Positions 31,500 through 39,319 of a DNA stretch of 64,000 nt are shown piece after piece. The notes under the pieces were generated by a model, which saw nothing but the letters and a program-made list of their open reading frames with translations, had not been told where the DNA came from and did no database searches. The position numbers were made by a program, and so were the translations under genes. The DNA lies in contig NZ_QGDQ01000006.1 in the NCBI RefSeq assembly GCF_003149145.1, positions 106,980 through 170,979 on the forward strand, read 5' to 3'. The DNA is from Quadrisphaera granulorum (GTDB lineage: Bacteria > Actinomycetota > Actinomycetes > Actinomycetales > Quadrisphaeraceae). How positions within the stretch are numbered: position 1 is the stretch's first letter; every line of letters starts with the position of its first letter.

Positions 31500-32683
31500 C
31501 GACGCTGCGCGCGCGCACCCGCGGACCCGTCCACGTCGTCGGCACCGGGCTGCTCGGTACGAGTGCGGCGCTCGCGCTGCGCGCCCGCGGGGTCGAGACG
31601 ACCCTGGCCGACCCCTCGCCGACGGCTGCGGCCCTGGCCCGCGACCTGGGCGCGGGGCGGTTGCGCCAGCCGCACGACCCGCCGCCGGCGCTCGTCGTCG
31701 TCGCCGCACCGCCCGATGTCACGGCGTCGGTGGTGGCCGAGCAGCTGGCCGCGTGGCCGGACGCGGTGGTCACCGACGTCGCCAGCGTCAAGCTCACCGT
31801 GCTCGCCGAGCTGCGCCGCCTCCTCGGCGGCGCTGGTGATCACGACGACGACGAAGGGGCGCGGTGCGGTGCGGCGGCCCTGGCGCGCTACGTGGGCAGC
31901 CACCCGCTCGCGGGGCGGGAGCGGTCGGGGGCCGTCGCCGCCCGGGGCACGCTGTTCGCGGGGCGGCCGTGGGTGCTGTGCCCGACGTCGTCGTCCTCAC
32001 CGCAGGCTGTGGCGGCCGTCCGTGACCTCGCCGATGATCTCGGCGGCGTGCCGGTGGTCATGGAGGCCGGCGCTCACGACGAGGCCGTGGCGCTGGTCTC
32101 CCACGTGCCGCAGGTGGCGGCGTCGCTGGTGGCCGCGCGACTGCGGGAGGCGCCCGAGCCTGCCGTCGAGCTGGCCGGGCAGGGGCTGCGTGACGTCACG
32201 CGCATCGCCGAGTCCGACCCGTCGCTGTGGGTGCAGATCCTCGGGGCGAACGCCGGGCCGGTGGCCGCGGTGCTGCGTGACCTGCGGGCCGACCTCGACG
32301 TCGTGCTCGCGGCCCTCGAGCAGCTCGCAGACGCCGACGAGGACGCCCGGAACCCTCAGTGCGCAGCGGCGAACAGCCCCGGGGCGCTGGCCGCGGTGGC
32401 CCGACTCATTGCCGACGGCGGCGCCGGCCGCGCCCGGGTGCCCGGCAAGCACGGCGCCCCGCCGACGTCGTACGCGGTGGTGACGGTGCTCGTGCCGGAC
32501 GCTCCCGGAGAGCTCGCGCGGCTGCTGCACGACGTCGGCGCCGCCGGCGTCAATCTCGAGGACCTGCGCCTGGAGCACTCCCCGGGCCAGCCCGTGGGCT
32601 TGGCGGAGGTGTCGGTGCTGCCTGCCTCACGCTCGGTGCTGGAGTCCGCCCTGCGCGACCTCGGCTGGGCCCTGCTCGACTGA
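31496..32683 (+). CDS. tyrA: Prephenate dehydrogenase
   Basis: Tyrosine synthesis: converts prephenate to 4-hydroxyphenylpyruvate with NAD(P)+. 395 residues. The Rossmann motif VVGTGLLGTSAALALRARG begins at residue ~13. Conserved catalytic-region sequences are GSHPLAGRERSG and DEAVALVSHVPQVAASL. The C-terminal ~80 residues resemble an ACT domain (VTVLVPDAPGELARLLHDV), which would allow feedback by tyrosine. An acidic loop (GDHDDDEGARC) is encoded by a GATCACGACGACGACG motif. Start overlaps rluB by 4 bp; the stop lies in a 13-bp tandem repeat. Confidence 0.93.
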   Translation: MTTLRARTRGPVHVVGTGLLGTSAALALRARGVETTLADPSPTAAALARDLGAGRLRQPHDPPPALVVVAAPPDVTASVVAEQLAAWPDAVVTDVASVKLTVLAELRRLLGGAGDHDDDEGARCGAAALARYVGSHPLAGRERSGAVAARGTLFAGRPWVLCPTSSSSPQAVAAVRDLADDLGGVPVVMEAGAHDEAVALVSHVPQVAASLVAARLREAPEPAVELAGQGLRDVTRIAESDPSLWVQILGANAGPVAAVLRDLRADLDVVLAALEQLADADEDARNPQCAAANSPGALAAVARLIADGGAGRARVPGKHGAPPTSYAVVTVLVPDAPGELARLLHDVGAAGVNLEDLRLEHSPGQPVGLAEVSVLPASRSVLESALRDLGWALLD

Positions 32684-32710
32684 TCTGCTCGACTGATCTG
32701 CTCGCCTGAT
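32672..32710 (+). repeat. 13-bp tandem repeat across the tyrA stop codon
   Basis: CTGCTCGACTGAT at 32672-32684 and 32685-32697, then CTGCTCGCCTGAT at 32698-32710. The TGA stop of tyrA (32681-32683) is in the first unit and is repeated in frame-independent copies after the gene. Confidence 0.9.
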
Positions 32711-32724
32711 CGCGTCACGCCAGG

Positions 32725-32817
32725 GGTGGCCAACCGCCCATGATCACGCTCACCCGTCCGTGATCATGGGCGGTTGGCCACCTCTGTGACCGCCGTGATC
32801 ATGGGCGGTTGGCCACC
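32725..32817. repeat. Three copies of the CGTGATCATGGGC element, two forming a perfect hairpin
   Basis: The element with core CGTGATCATGGGCGGTTGG appears inverted at 32725-32748 and direct at 32759-32782 and 32794-32817. The first two form a perfect 24-bp stem with a 10-nt loop. The cluster lies between convergent tyrA and the inositol phosphatase gene and may also terminate transcription from both sides. Confidence 0.9.
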
Positions 32818-32818
32818 C

Positions 32819-33712
32819 TTAGTCGGCGGGGCCCTCCACCGGCAGGGTGGCCTGCGCCAGGGCCACGAGGGAGTCCGCAGCGCCGGGGTGTGCCAGCACG
32901 AGGGAGCGGCTCACGCCCGACAGGGGCTCGCCGTCCAGCGGCACCACCGCACCGCCTGCCTCGGCGACCAGCAGCGCCGGGCCGTGCAGGTCGCGGCGGT
33001 CACCGCCGTGGCGCAGGGTGCCCATGACACGCCCGTCGGCGATGGAGACCACCTCGGCCGCCGAGCTCTCCACCACCTTGGGCAGCCATCCGGCGTCCTT
33101 GATGGCGCCGAGCACGCCCGCGCCCGCACGGACGACACCGCCCGCTTCCGCGGGTCCCTCGAGGCGCAGCCGGCGGGGCTCGGCATCCGCGCTGGCGACC
33201 CGTACGAACGCGCCCTGACCGGCAACGGCGGTGTAGAGGTAGCCGCCGGTCCACACCGCCACCGACTCTGCCTGCGGCCGCTCGCGCGGACCTCGCCAGG
33301 CCGAGGCCACGACCGACCACGGCCCGAGGCGCCGCGCGTAGTTGAGGGTGCCGTCGATGGGGTCGACCACCCAGGTGCGGCCGTGCTCAGGGTCGGCCGG
33401 GGGACGGTCCGCGCCTTCCTCGCCGATGATCCCGTCGGCAGGGAACCGCTCGCGCAGCGCGTCGTCGATGACTCGCTCGGTCTCGAGGTCGACGTCGGTG
33501 ACCACCGAGCCCGTCAGCGCCGCGGCCGGCTTGCGCTGCTCCACCGCACCGGACTGGCGGCGGGTGGCCTCCTCGCCAAGGCGCGTGACCAGTGCGGCGA
33601 CGAACTCGAGGGCCTCGACCGCCTCCTCGACATCAGCGATCACGGGGATCTCAGCGGAGCTGCCGGTGGAACTGCCGGCGGAACTGCCGGTGGAGCTGGG
33701 TGCGGTGGCCAC
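32819..33712 (-). CDS. Inositol monophosphatase family protein
   Basis: 297 residues. Metal-binding motifs of the Li+-sensitive phosphatase superfamily are present: GEEGAD (Glu), WVVDPIDGTLNYARRLG (Asp cluster) and a third region GGDRRDLHGPALLVAEAGG in place of the usual WDxAAG, so the third metal aspartate is not obvious. Substrate may be inositol phosphate, histidinol phosphate or a related sugar phosphate. GTG 33712 is directly downstream of a TACCCT -10 on the minus strand, so the mRNA is probably leaderless. The Ser/Gly N-terminus is encoded by 12-bp repeats. Confidence 0.88.
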   Translation of the reverse strand: MATAPSSTGSSAGSSTGSSAEIPVIADVEEAVEALEFVAALVTRLGEEATRRQSGAVEQRKPAAALTGSVVTDVDLETERVIDDALRERFPADGIIGEEGADRPPADPEHGRTWVVDPIDGTLNYARRLGPWSVVASAWRGPRERPQAESVAVWTGGYLYTAVAGQGAFVRVASADAEPRRLRLEGPAEAGGVVRAGAGVLGAIKDAGWLPKVVESSAAEVVSIADGRVMGTLRHGGDRRDLHGPALLVAEAGGAVVPLDGEPLSGVSRSLVLAHPGAADSLVALAQATLPVEGPAD

Positions 33713-33718
33713 CCGGCC

Positions 33719-33769
33719 AGGGTAGTGACCAGCCTGATGACCAGGACTGTCGCCACCGGCCACTACCCT
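33719..33769. promoter_or_regulatory. Symmetric divergent leaderless promoters
   Basis: CACTACCC occurs at 33762-33769 on the plus strand and as its mirror GGGTAGTG at 33720-33727 for the minus strand. TACCCT at 33764-33769 lies 6 nt before the GTG of cmk (33776). TACCCT read on the minus strand at 33724-33719 lies 6 nt before the GTG of the phosphatase (33712). Both transcripts would therefore begin at, or very near, the start codon. Confidence 0.65.
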
Positions 33770-33775
33770 TCGACG

Positions 33776-34621
33776 GTGCACGCTCCACCCGAACACCCCT
33801 CCTCGACGGACGCGCCGACCACCTCCCCGACGTCTGGTCAGACGTCTGAGCAGGTGCCGTCGGTGCCTCGCGCCCGCGGGCTCGTCGTCGTCGTCGACGG
33901 TCCTTCCGGCTCCGGCAAGTCCACTCTGTGCCGCCGTGCTGCGGCTGCGCTCGGCGCGGGCTACCTCGACACCGGCGCCTACTACCGCGCGGTGTGCTGG
34001 GCGGCCCTGGAGGACGGGCTCGATCTCTCGGCCGGAGCGGCGGCAGAGGCGGGCGGGCGCGACCACGGCCTCGACGAGGCCGTCGCCGGGCTGGCCCGCG
34101 GCCTCGACCTGCGGGTCGGCACCGACCCGGAGCGGCCCTTCGTCGTCGTCCGTGGCACCGATGTCACCGCCGCCATCCGCGAGAGCCGTATCTCCTCGGC
34201 GGTGAGCGTCGTGGCCACCAACCTCGAGGTCCGCGCCGAGCTCATCGCCCGCCAGCGCGCCGCCATCGCGGCGCAGGCCTCCGCGCGCGGCGTGGTCGCT
34301 GAGGGCCGTGACCTCACCACCGTCGTCGCGCCCGAGGCCGCCGTGCGCGTTCTGGTTGTTGTCGATGAGCAGCGCCGACTCGCGCGCCGCGCACTGGAGC
34401 TGCACGGCACCTCCGATGCCGCCGCCGTCGAGCGCACCCGTGACGAGGTGGTCCGCCGCGATCGCGACGACTCCAGCGTCGCCGCGTTCACCGAGGCCGC
34501 CGACGGCGTGAGCGTGCTCGACAACTCCGGCTCGCTCGAGGAGGGCGTCGAGGCCCTGCTGGCCTTGGCGACCGCCGCCCTCGGCGAGCGCATCACCCAG
34601 ACGACGGGAGCCCGCACGTGA
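33776..34621 (+). CDS. cmk: Cytidylate kinase
   Basis: Phosphorylates CMP/dCMP with ATP. 281 residues. P-loop [16 protein letters not shown] preceded by a 40-residue Pro/Thr/Ser tail, then [20 protein letters not shown], the typical [35 protein letters not shown] and [20 protein letters not shown] 33776 is preferred since a TACCCT box ends 6 nt before it; an ATG at 33737 would overlap that promoter. It overlaps der by 4 bp, the standard cmk-der order. Confidence 0.94.
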   Translation: MHAPPEHPSSTDAPTTSPTSGQTSEQVPSVPRARGLVVVVDGPSGSGKSTLCRRAAAALGAGYLDTGAYYRAVCWAALEDGLDLSAGAAAEAGGRDHGLDEAVAGLARGLDLRVGTDPERPFVVVRGTDVTAAIRESRISSAVSVVATNLEVRAELIARQRAAIAAQASARGVVAEGRDLTTVVAPEAAVRVLVVVDEQRRLARRALELHGTSDAAAVERTRDEVVRRDRDDSSVAAFTEAADGVSVLDNSGSLEEGVEALLALATAALGERITQTTGART

Positions 34622-36111
34622 GCGAGCAGACCACCGACCAGACCACCGATCAGATGTCCGACCAGCACCAGGGCGTCGGGGAGGAGCTCGACCCGACCCG
34701 CGCCCTGCGCGTGGGTCTGGAGGACTACGACCTCTCCGACGACGACCTCGCCGTCCTCGACGCCGAAGCCGGCGAGCACGGCAGTGAAGACGATCGCGTC
34801 CTGCCCGTCGTCGCCATCATCGGGCGGCCCAACGTCGGCAAGTCGACCCTGGTCAACCGCGTGCTAGGCCGCCGCGAGGCAGTCGTGCAGGACGTGCCCG
34901 GTGTCACGCGAGACCGGGTCCGCTACACCACCGAGTGGGCGGGCACGCCGTTCGTCGTCGTCGACACCGGCGGCTGGGAGGTCGACGTCCACGGGCTCGA
35001 CGCCCGCGTGGCCGAGCAGGCCGAGATCGCCATCGAGCTGGCCGACGTCGTCGTCTTCGTCGTCGACGCCTCCGTCGGTGCCACCGGCACCGACGAGGCC
35101 GTGGTGAAGCTCATCCGCCGCTCGGGCAAGCCCGTGGTGCTGGCGGCGAACAAGGTCGACGACGAGCGCACCGAGGCCGACGCCGCCGCACTGTGGTCCC
35201 TGGGGCTCGGCGAGCCGCACCCGGTGTCGGCGCTGCACGGGCGCGGGTCGGGAGACCTGCTCGACGCGGTGCTCAAGGCTGTCCCGGAGCAGCTCGTGGG
35301 CGAGCAGGAGGCCTCCGGCGGGCCGCGGCGCGTGGCGCTGCTGGGGCGGCCCAACGTCGGCAAGTCGAGCCTGCTGAACAAGCTCGTCGGGTCCGAGCGC
35401 GTCGTCGTCGACCCGACCGCAGGCACCACCCGTGACCCCGTCGACGAGCTCGTGGAGCTCGGCGGTCGGCCCTGGCGCTTCGTGGACACCGCCGGCATCC
35501 GCCGCCGCGTGCACCAGACCTCCGGCGCCGACTACTACGCCTCCCTGCGCACGCAGGCGGCCCTCGAGCGCGCCGAGGTGGCCGTGGTGCTGCTGGAGGC
35601 CTCCGAGCGGCTCACCGAGCAGGACACCCGCATCATCACCACCGTCGTGGAGTCGGGGCGGGCGCTGGTGCTGGCGTTCAACAAGTGGGACCTCACCGAC
35701 GAGGAGCGCCGCCACTTCCTCGAGCGCGAGATCGAGCAGGACCTCGCGCAGGTGGCGTGGGCGCCGCGGGTGAACATCTCCGCGCGCACGGGGCGTCATG
35801 TCGACAGGCTCGTGCCTGCGCTCGACGTCGCGCTGGACAGCTGGGACACCCGCGTGCCCACGGGGCGGCTGAACCAGTTCCTGTCGGAGGTCGTGGCCGC
35901 GCACCCGCACCCGCTGCGGGGCGGCAAGCAGCCGCGCATCCTCTTCGGCACGCAGGCGTCCACGCGGCCGCCGCGGTTCGTGCTGTTCGCCTCGGGGTTC
36001 CTGGAGGCGCAGTACCGGCGGTTCCTGGAGCGGCGCCTGCGCGAGCAGTTCGGCTTCGAGGGCTCCCCGGTGGAGGTCAGCGTGCGCGTGCGGGAGAAGC
36101 GCCGCCGCTGA
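34618..36111 (+). CDS. der: Ribosome biogenesis GTPase Der
   Basis: Double-GTPase needed for 50S ribosome assembly. 497 residues. Two G domains are visible: [18 protein letters not shown] (~residue 66) with VVDTGGWE and NKVDDE, and [18 protein letters not shown] (~240) with [10 protein letters not shown] and NKWD. A C-terminal KH-like domain ends [13 protein letters not shown]. An acidic N-terminal extension (~60 residues) precedes the first G domain, as in many actinobacteria. GTG start overlaps cmk by 4 bp. A hairpin terminator follows at 36167. Confidence 0.97.
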   Translation: MSEQTTDQTTDQMSDQHQGVGEELDPTRALRVGLEDYDLSDDDLAVLDAEAGEHGSEDDRVLPVVAIIGRPNVGKSTLVNRVLGRREAVVQDVPGVTRDRVRYTTEWAGTPFVVVDTGGWEVDVHGLDARVAEQAEIAIELADVVVFVVDASVGATGTDEAVVKLIRRSGKPVVLAANKVDDERTEADAAALWSLGLGEPHPVSALHGRGSGDLLDAVLKAVPEQLVGEQEASGGPRRVALLGRPNVGKSSLLNKLVGSERVVVDPTAGTTRDPVDELVELGGRPWRFVDTAGIRRRVHQTSGADYYASLRTQAALERAEVAVVLLEASERLTEQDTRIITTVVESGRALVLAFNKWDLTDEERRHFLEREIEQDLAQVAWAPRVNISARTGRHVDRLVPALDVALDSWDTRVPTGRLNQFLSEVVAAHPHPLRGGKQPRILFGTQASTRPPRFVLFASGFLEAQYRRFLERRLREQFGFEGSPVEVSVRVREKRRR

Positions 36112-36114
36112 GGC

Positions 36115-36140
36115 TCTGCCCCTGACGTCTGCCCCTGACG
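36115..36140 (+). repeat. 13-bp tandem repeat after the der stop
   Basis: TCTGCCCCTGACG is repeated at 36115-36127 and 36128-36140, beginning three bases after the der TGA. Each unit contains a TGA. Confidence 0.8.
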
Positions 36141-36166
36141 GCGACAGATCAGGACGACGACGAGGG

Positions 36167-36197
36167 GCGGGCCGGCTGCCAGGTGCAGCCGGCCCGC
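36167..36197 (+). terminator. Terminator after der
   Basis: Perfect 13-bp stem GCGGGCCGGCTGC (36167-36179), 5-nt loop, complement at 36185-36197. It closes the xerD/parA-to-der block and separates it from the integrase gene. Confidence 0.8.
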
Positions 36198-36237
36198 ACC
36201 TCGTTCGCGTCCCACCCCGTTGTCAGTGGTCAGCGGC

Positions 36238-37530
36238 ATGATCGGCCTCATGGAAACGAACACCCGTGCGAGCTCGCAACGTCGGGCTTCCCACCTCACG
36301 GTGAGTGAGGCGTGGGCCGGCTACGCCGCCAACGCCACCGTCGATCCCAAGACCATGGCGGGTTACGAAGGCATCTTCGTCCGCCATGTCGACCCGGTGT
36401 TGGGCAGCATGCTGGTCGCTGAGATCACCCGAGGCGATGTCGCCGCCCTGCTGGAGCGTCTGAGGGCCCAGGGGGCGGGAGACAGCCTGGTCAGGCTCGC
36501 GCGCATCGTCTTGAGCGCTGCCTGCCGGTACGCGATGGATCACGGTGTCATCGATGCGCTCCCCACAGCGGCGGTACCCGCGCCACACTCCCGCACGGTC
36601 GTCGGGCGGGTCATCACTCCCGAGGAGTTCGTGCGGGTCAGGGACGCGCTGCCCACGCCGGGAGCTCGCCTGCTGGCTGACCTCTTCGTGCGTGCGGGAC
36701 TGCGGATCGGGGAAGCGCTCGCGCTGACAGCATCGGATATCGATCGTGACGCGGTGCTGGTCCGGCGGACTCTGTCGGAGCCGGGACGTCGCTTCTCGGC
36801 TGACGGTGAGCGCTTCGCGCTACGCCCGTCCACCAAGAACGGCCACGAACGCCGAGTCGTGGTGGGCCAGCACTTTGCCGATCGACTGCGGTTGTGGTGC
36901 AAGGAATCGGGGATCGGGCCGGATGACGTGGTGTTCCCGGCTCGTCTGGTGCTGCCGCCGGTTTCCGGGCGCACGTTCCCCCAGAAGATCCACCTCGAGC
37001 CTCTGACCCCGGCGAGGTTGGCCGAGCTGGGGACGTTCACCGGCCCGAACGGCATCGAGTACCAGCACGGGACGATGAACGGGTACGTGACGGGGAAGTG
37101 TCGCGAGGCCTGCTGTCGCCAGGCCATCTCCGAGTACTCAGCGCGCAAGAAGCGGGAGCGACGGCAGCGCCAGCGGGGCGACGTGGCTCCTCGTCGCGAG
37201 CGTGTTCAGGCTGGCGAAGCCCCGGTCGACTCGGCCGCGTCGACGGGCGTGACCGGCCTCGGTGTGGTCAGTCACCAGGGGTGGAGCCGTCTCTGGCAGG
37301 CAGCAGTGCGTTCCGCTGGCCTCGACTTCAGCCCTCAGGCGCGGCAAACGCGTCACGCCTACGCCTCGTGGCTCAACCTCGGTGGGGTCAGCGCGGAGCG
37401 TATCGCTGAGGGACTGGGGCACCAGGATGACCGGTCCACGAGGGTCTACATGCGGCCTGTCGGACCCGAAGCTGAGGCCGTTGCGGTGATGGACACCCTC
37501 CTGGGGGAGGGCGGCGCACCTCCAGCCTGA
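36238..37530 (+). CDS. Tyrosine-type phage/element integrase with Cys-rich insert
   Basis: About 430 residues. N-terminal core-binding domain (HLTVSEAWAGYAANATVDPK) and catalytic domain with Arg in VRAGLRIGEALALT (~156), Lys in STKNGHERRVVV, ARQTRHAYASWLN (Arg kept, preceding His replaced), GLGHQDDRSTRVYM with nucleophile Tyr (~402). Residues ~278-305 carry HGTMNGYVTGKCREACCRQA, a small Cys/His cluster of the kind seen in actinophage proteins, inserted between catalytic boxes. Alone, with no excisionase or phage genes; 46 nt before a tRNA-Pro. Starts at ATG 36238 or 36250. Confidence 0.9.
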   Translation: MIGLMETNTRASSQRRASHLTVSEAWAGYAANATVDPKTMAGYEGIFVRHVDPVLGSMLVAEITRGDVAALLERLRAQGAGDSLVRLARIVLSAACRYAMDHGVIDALPTAAVPAPHSRTVVGRVITPEEFVRVRDALPTPGARLLADLFVRAGLRIGEALALTASDIDRDAVLVRRTLSEPGRRFSADGERFALRPSTKNGHERRVVVGQHFADRLRLWCKESGIGPDDVVFPARLVLPPVSGRTFPQKIHLEPLTPARLAELGTFTGPNGIEYQHGTMNGYVTGKCREACCRQAISEYSARKKRERRQRQRGDVAPRRERVQAGEAPVDSAASTGVTGLGVVSHQGWSRLWQAAVRSAGLDFSPQARQTRHAYASWLNLGGVSAERIAEGLGHQDDRSTRVYMRPVGPEAEAVAVMDTLLGEGGAPPA

Positions 37531-37576
37531 TCAGACCTGGCGACCCTGTAAGGTGTTCCACGGTCCTGCGGGATCA

Positions 37577-37651
37577 CGGGCTGTGGCGCAGCTTGGCTAG
37601 CGCACCTGGCTGGGGGCCAGGGGGTCGCAGGTTCGAATCCTGTCAGCCCGA
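37577..37651 (+). tRNA. tRNA-Pro (anticodon GGG)
   Basis: Cloverleaf folds: acceptor CGGGCTG (37577-37583) with CAGCCCG (37644-37650), D arm around GCGCAGCTTGGCTAGCGC, anticodon arm CCTGG-CTGGGGG-CCAGG with anticodon GGG, and T arm GGTTCGAATCC. Discriminator A at 37651; no encoded CCA. A strong terminator follows four bases later. The integrase immediately upstream suggests this locus is, or was, an attachment site. Confidence 0.96.
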
Positions 37652-37655
37652 CAGC

Positions 37656-37688
37656 AAGGCCCTGGTGAGCATCGCTCACCAGGGCCTT
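37656..37688 (+). terminator. Terminator of tRNA-Pro
   Basis: Perfect 15-bp stem AAGGCCCTGGTGAGC (37656-37670), loop ATC, complement at 37674-37688, followed by TTG. Typical rho-independent shape for a tRNA gene in high-GC DNA. Confidence 0.9.
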
Positions 37689-37727
37689 TGTCATTCCCGG
37701 TGGTGCACCACCGGAGTGCACGGGGCT

Positions 37728-38804
37728 TCAGCCGACGCGCACGACCATCTTCCCGGTGTTGCCGCCGCGCATCATCGCCATGAACGCCTCGAAGGTGTTC
37801 TCCACACCGTCAACGACGGTCTCCTCGTGCTGCAGCTTCCCCTGGTCGAACCACGCGGCCAGCTTCGCCGTCGCCTCCGGCAGCAGGGAGGCGAAGTCGC
37901 CCAGGGTGAAGCCCGCCAGCGTCAGGCTGCGGGTGATGGCGTTGGCGAGGTTGTCGGGCCCGGCCGGACCCGGCTGCGACGGAGAGGCGTTGTAGCCGGA
38001 GATCGCTCCGCACAGCACGAGGCGGCCGTGGCGGTTCATGACGTCGAGCGCGGCCTGCAGGTGGTCACCGCCGACGTTGTCGAAGTACACGTCCACGCCG
38101 TCCGGCACCAGCGCCGGCAGCTGCTCGCGCACCGGTGCGGCCTTGTAGTCGAGCGCCGCGTCGAAGCCGAACCGCTCGCGCAGCCGGGCCACCTTCTCCG
38201 GCCCTCCGGCGGAGCCGACCACGCGAGAAGCGCCCAGCAGCCGTGCGACCTGGCCGACCGCGGTGCCCACGGCGCCCGCCGCCCCGGAGACGAACACCAC
38301 CTCGCCGGGCTGTAGCCGCCCGACGGCGGTCAGGCCTGCGTAGGCGGTCTGACCCGTGAGTCCCAGGATCCCCAGGTGTACCGACGACGGCACCGCGACG
38401 CCGCCGCGCTGCACCTCGGGCACCGCGCGGAACCCACTGGCAGGCCCCTGTGCCACGTCGCGCCACCCGAGCATGTGCACCACGAGGGTGCCCACGGGCA
38501 GCTGCTCGGCGCGCGACTCGACCACCCGGCCCACGGCGCCGCCCGTCATCGCCTCGCCGAGGCCGAACGGCGGCACGTAGCTCTTGGTGTCGTTCATGCG
38601 GCCGCGCATGTAGGGGTCCACCGAGACGAACTCGTTGGCCACCCGCACCTCACCGTCGGCCAGGGCGGGCAGGGACACCTCCACCAGGCGAACGTCGGTG
38701 GGCTTCGGCTCACCCACGGGTCGCGCGATGAGCTGCCACTGGCGGCTGGTCGCCGTAGCGCTGGATGTCGTGCCGGGCGTCGTGCTGGGTGTTGTGGTGG
38801 TCAT
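37728..38804 (-). CDS. NADP-dependent oxidoreductase, medium-chain (CurA-like)
   Basis: 358-residue zinc-free MDR enzyme related to prostaglandin reductase/CurA. Seen: VDPYMRGRMNDTKSYVPPF, LGLTGQTAYAGL, the NADP motif VSGAAGAVGTAVGQVARLLG, and DVYFDNVGGDHLQAAL. It reduces the double bond of an unsaturated carbonyl compound; substrate unknown. A Thr/Ser-rich tail precedes the domain. Transcribed with the DUF1304 gene (51 bp apart), and probably controlled by the divergent TetR. Confidence 0.93.
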   Translation of the reverse strand: MTTTTPSTTPGTTSSATATSRQWQLIARPVGEPKPTDVRLVEVSLPALADGEVRVANEFVSVDPYMRGRMNDTKSYVPPFGLGEAMTGGAVGRVVESRAEQLPVGTLVVHMLGWRDVAQGPASGFRAVPEVQRGGVAVPSSVHLGILGLTGQTAYAGLTAVGRLQPGEVVFVSGAAGAVGTAVGQVARLLGASRVVGSAGGPEKVARLRERFGFDAALDYKAAPVREQLPALVPDGVDVYFDNVGGDHLQAALDVMNRHGRLVLCGAISGYNASPSQPGPAGPDNLANAITRSLTLAGFTLGDFASLLPEATAKLAAWFDQGKLQHEETVVDGVENTFEAFMAMMRGGNTGKMVVRVG

Positions 38805-38855
38805 GAGAGGTGCCTCCGAGGTGGAACGGGCCTGAGATGTGATGAGCGGGTGTGG

Positions 38856-39248
38856 TCAGCGCGTCAGCAAGCCGGCGGTCAGCGCGATCGCGCCGAGCAG
38901 CGGTGCCGTGCCCTGGGCCGCGGCGGCGCGCAGCTTGCTGCGGTCGGACAGTGCGAGCACCGCAGCCGCGCCGGCCATCGAGCACGCGCCGGTGAGGGCG
39001 AGGGTCGCCCCGACGCCTGTCGGCCCGCCGATGATCAGGACGACGACGCCGGCCGCTGCGGCGATCGCCAGGAACAGGTTGTAGAAGCCCTGGTTGAACG
39101 CCAGCTGCTGCGTGGCCAGCGCCTCCTCGCGGGTGAGGCCGAAGGTGGCCCGCGCTCGCGGGCTGGTCCACGCCAGTGACTCCAGCACGAAGATCCACAC
39201 GTGGAGGAGTGCTGCGGCGCCGATGAGGACGAGTCCGGTGATGACCAC
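38856..39248 (-). CDS. DUF1304 domain-containing membrane protein
   Basis: 130 residues, four transmembrane helices. Conserved DUF1304 features: LLHVWIFVLESLAWTSPRAR and ATQQLAFNQGFYNLFLAIAA. Function unknown; members often sit beside redox enzymes under TetR control, as here. First gene of the minus-strand pair, separated from the TetR gene by an imperfect palindrome. Confidence 0.9.
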   Translation of the reverse strand: MVITGLVLIGAAALLHVWIFVLESLAWTSPRARATFGLTREEALATQQLAFNQGFYNLFLAIAAAAGVVVLIIGGPTGVGATLALTGACSMAGAAAVLALSDRSKLRAAAAQGTAPLLGAIALTAGLLTR

Positions 39249-39253
39249 GAGGC

Positions 39254-39279
39254 TTTACTGTAACGTCCATTGCAGAAAA
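39254..39279. promoter_or_regulatory. Candidate TetR operator
   Basis: Arms TTTACTGTAACG (39254-39265) and CATTGCAGAAAA (39268-39279) are inverted copies at 9 of 12 positions around a 2-bp centre. The site begins 6 bp upstream of the DUF1304 start codon and lies about 40 bp before the TetR start, in AT-rich sequence that also holds a TACAGT box for the minus strand. Confidence 0.6.
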
Positions 39280-39319
39280 GCTCGACGGGGTGCCGGCGAG
39301 CACGCCGCAGGGAGGGACC

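Noticed and set aside
36112..36237. Second attachment site or tRNA-Pro 3'-end copy left of the integrase
   Set aside because: No sequence matching the T arm or acceptor 3' half of the tRNA was seen in this gap.
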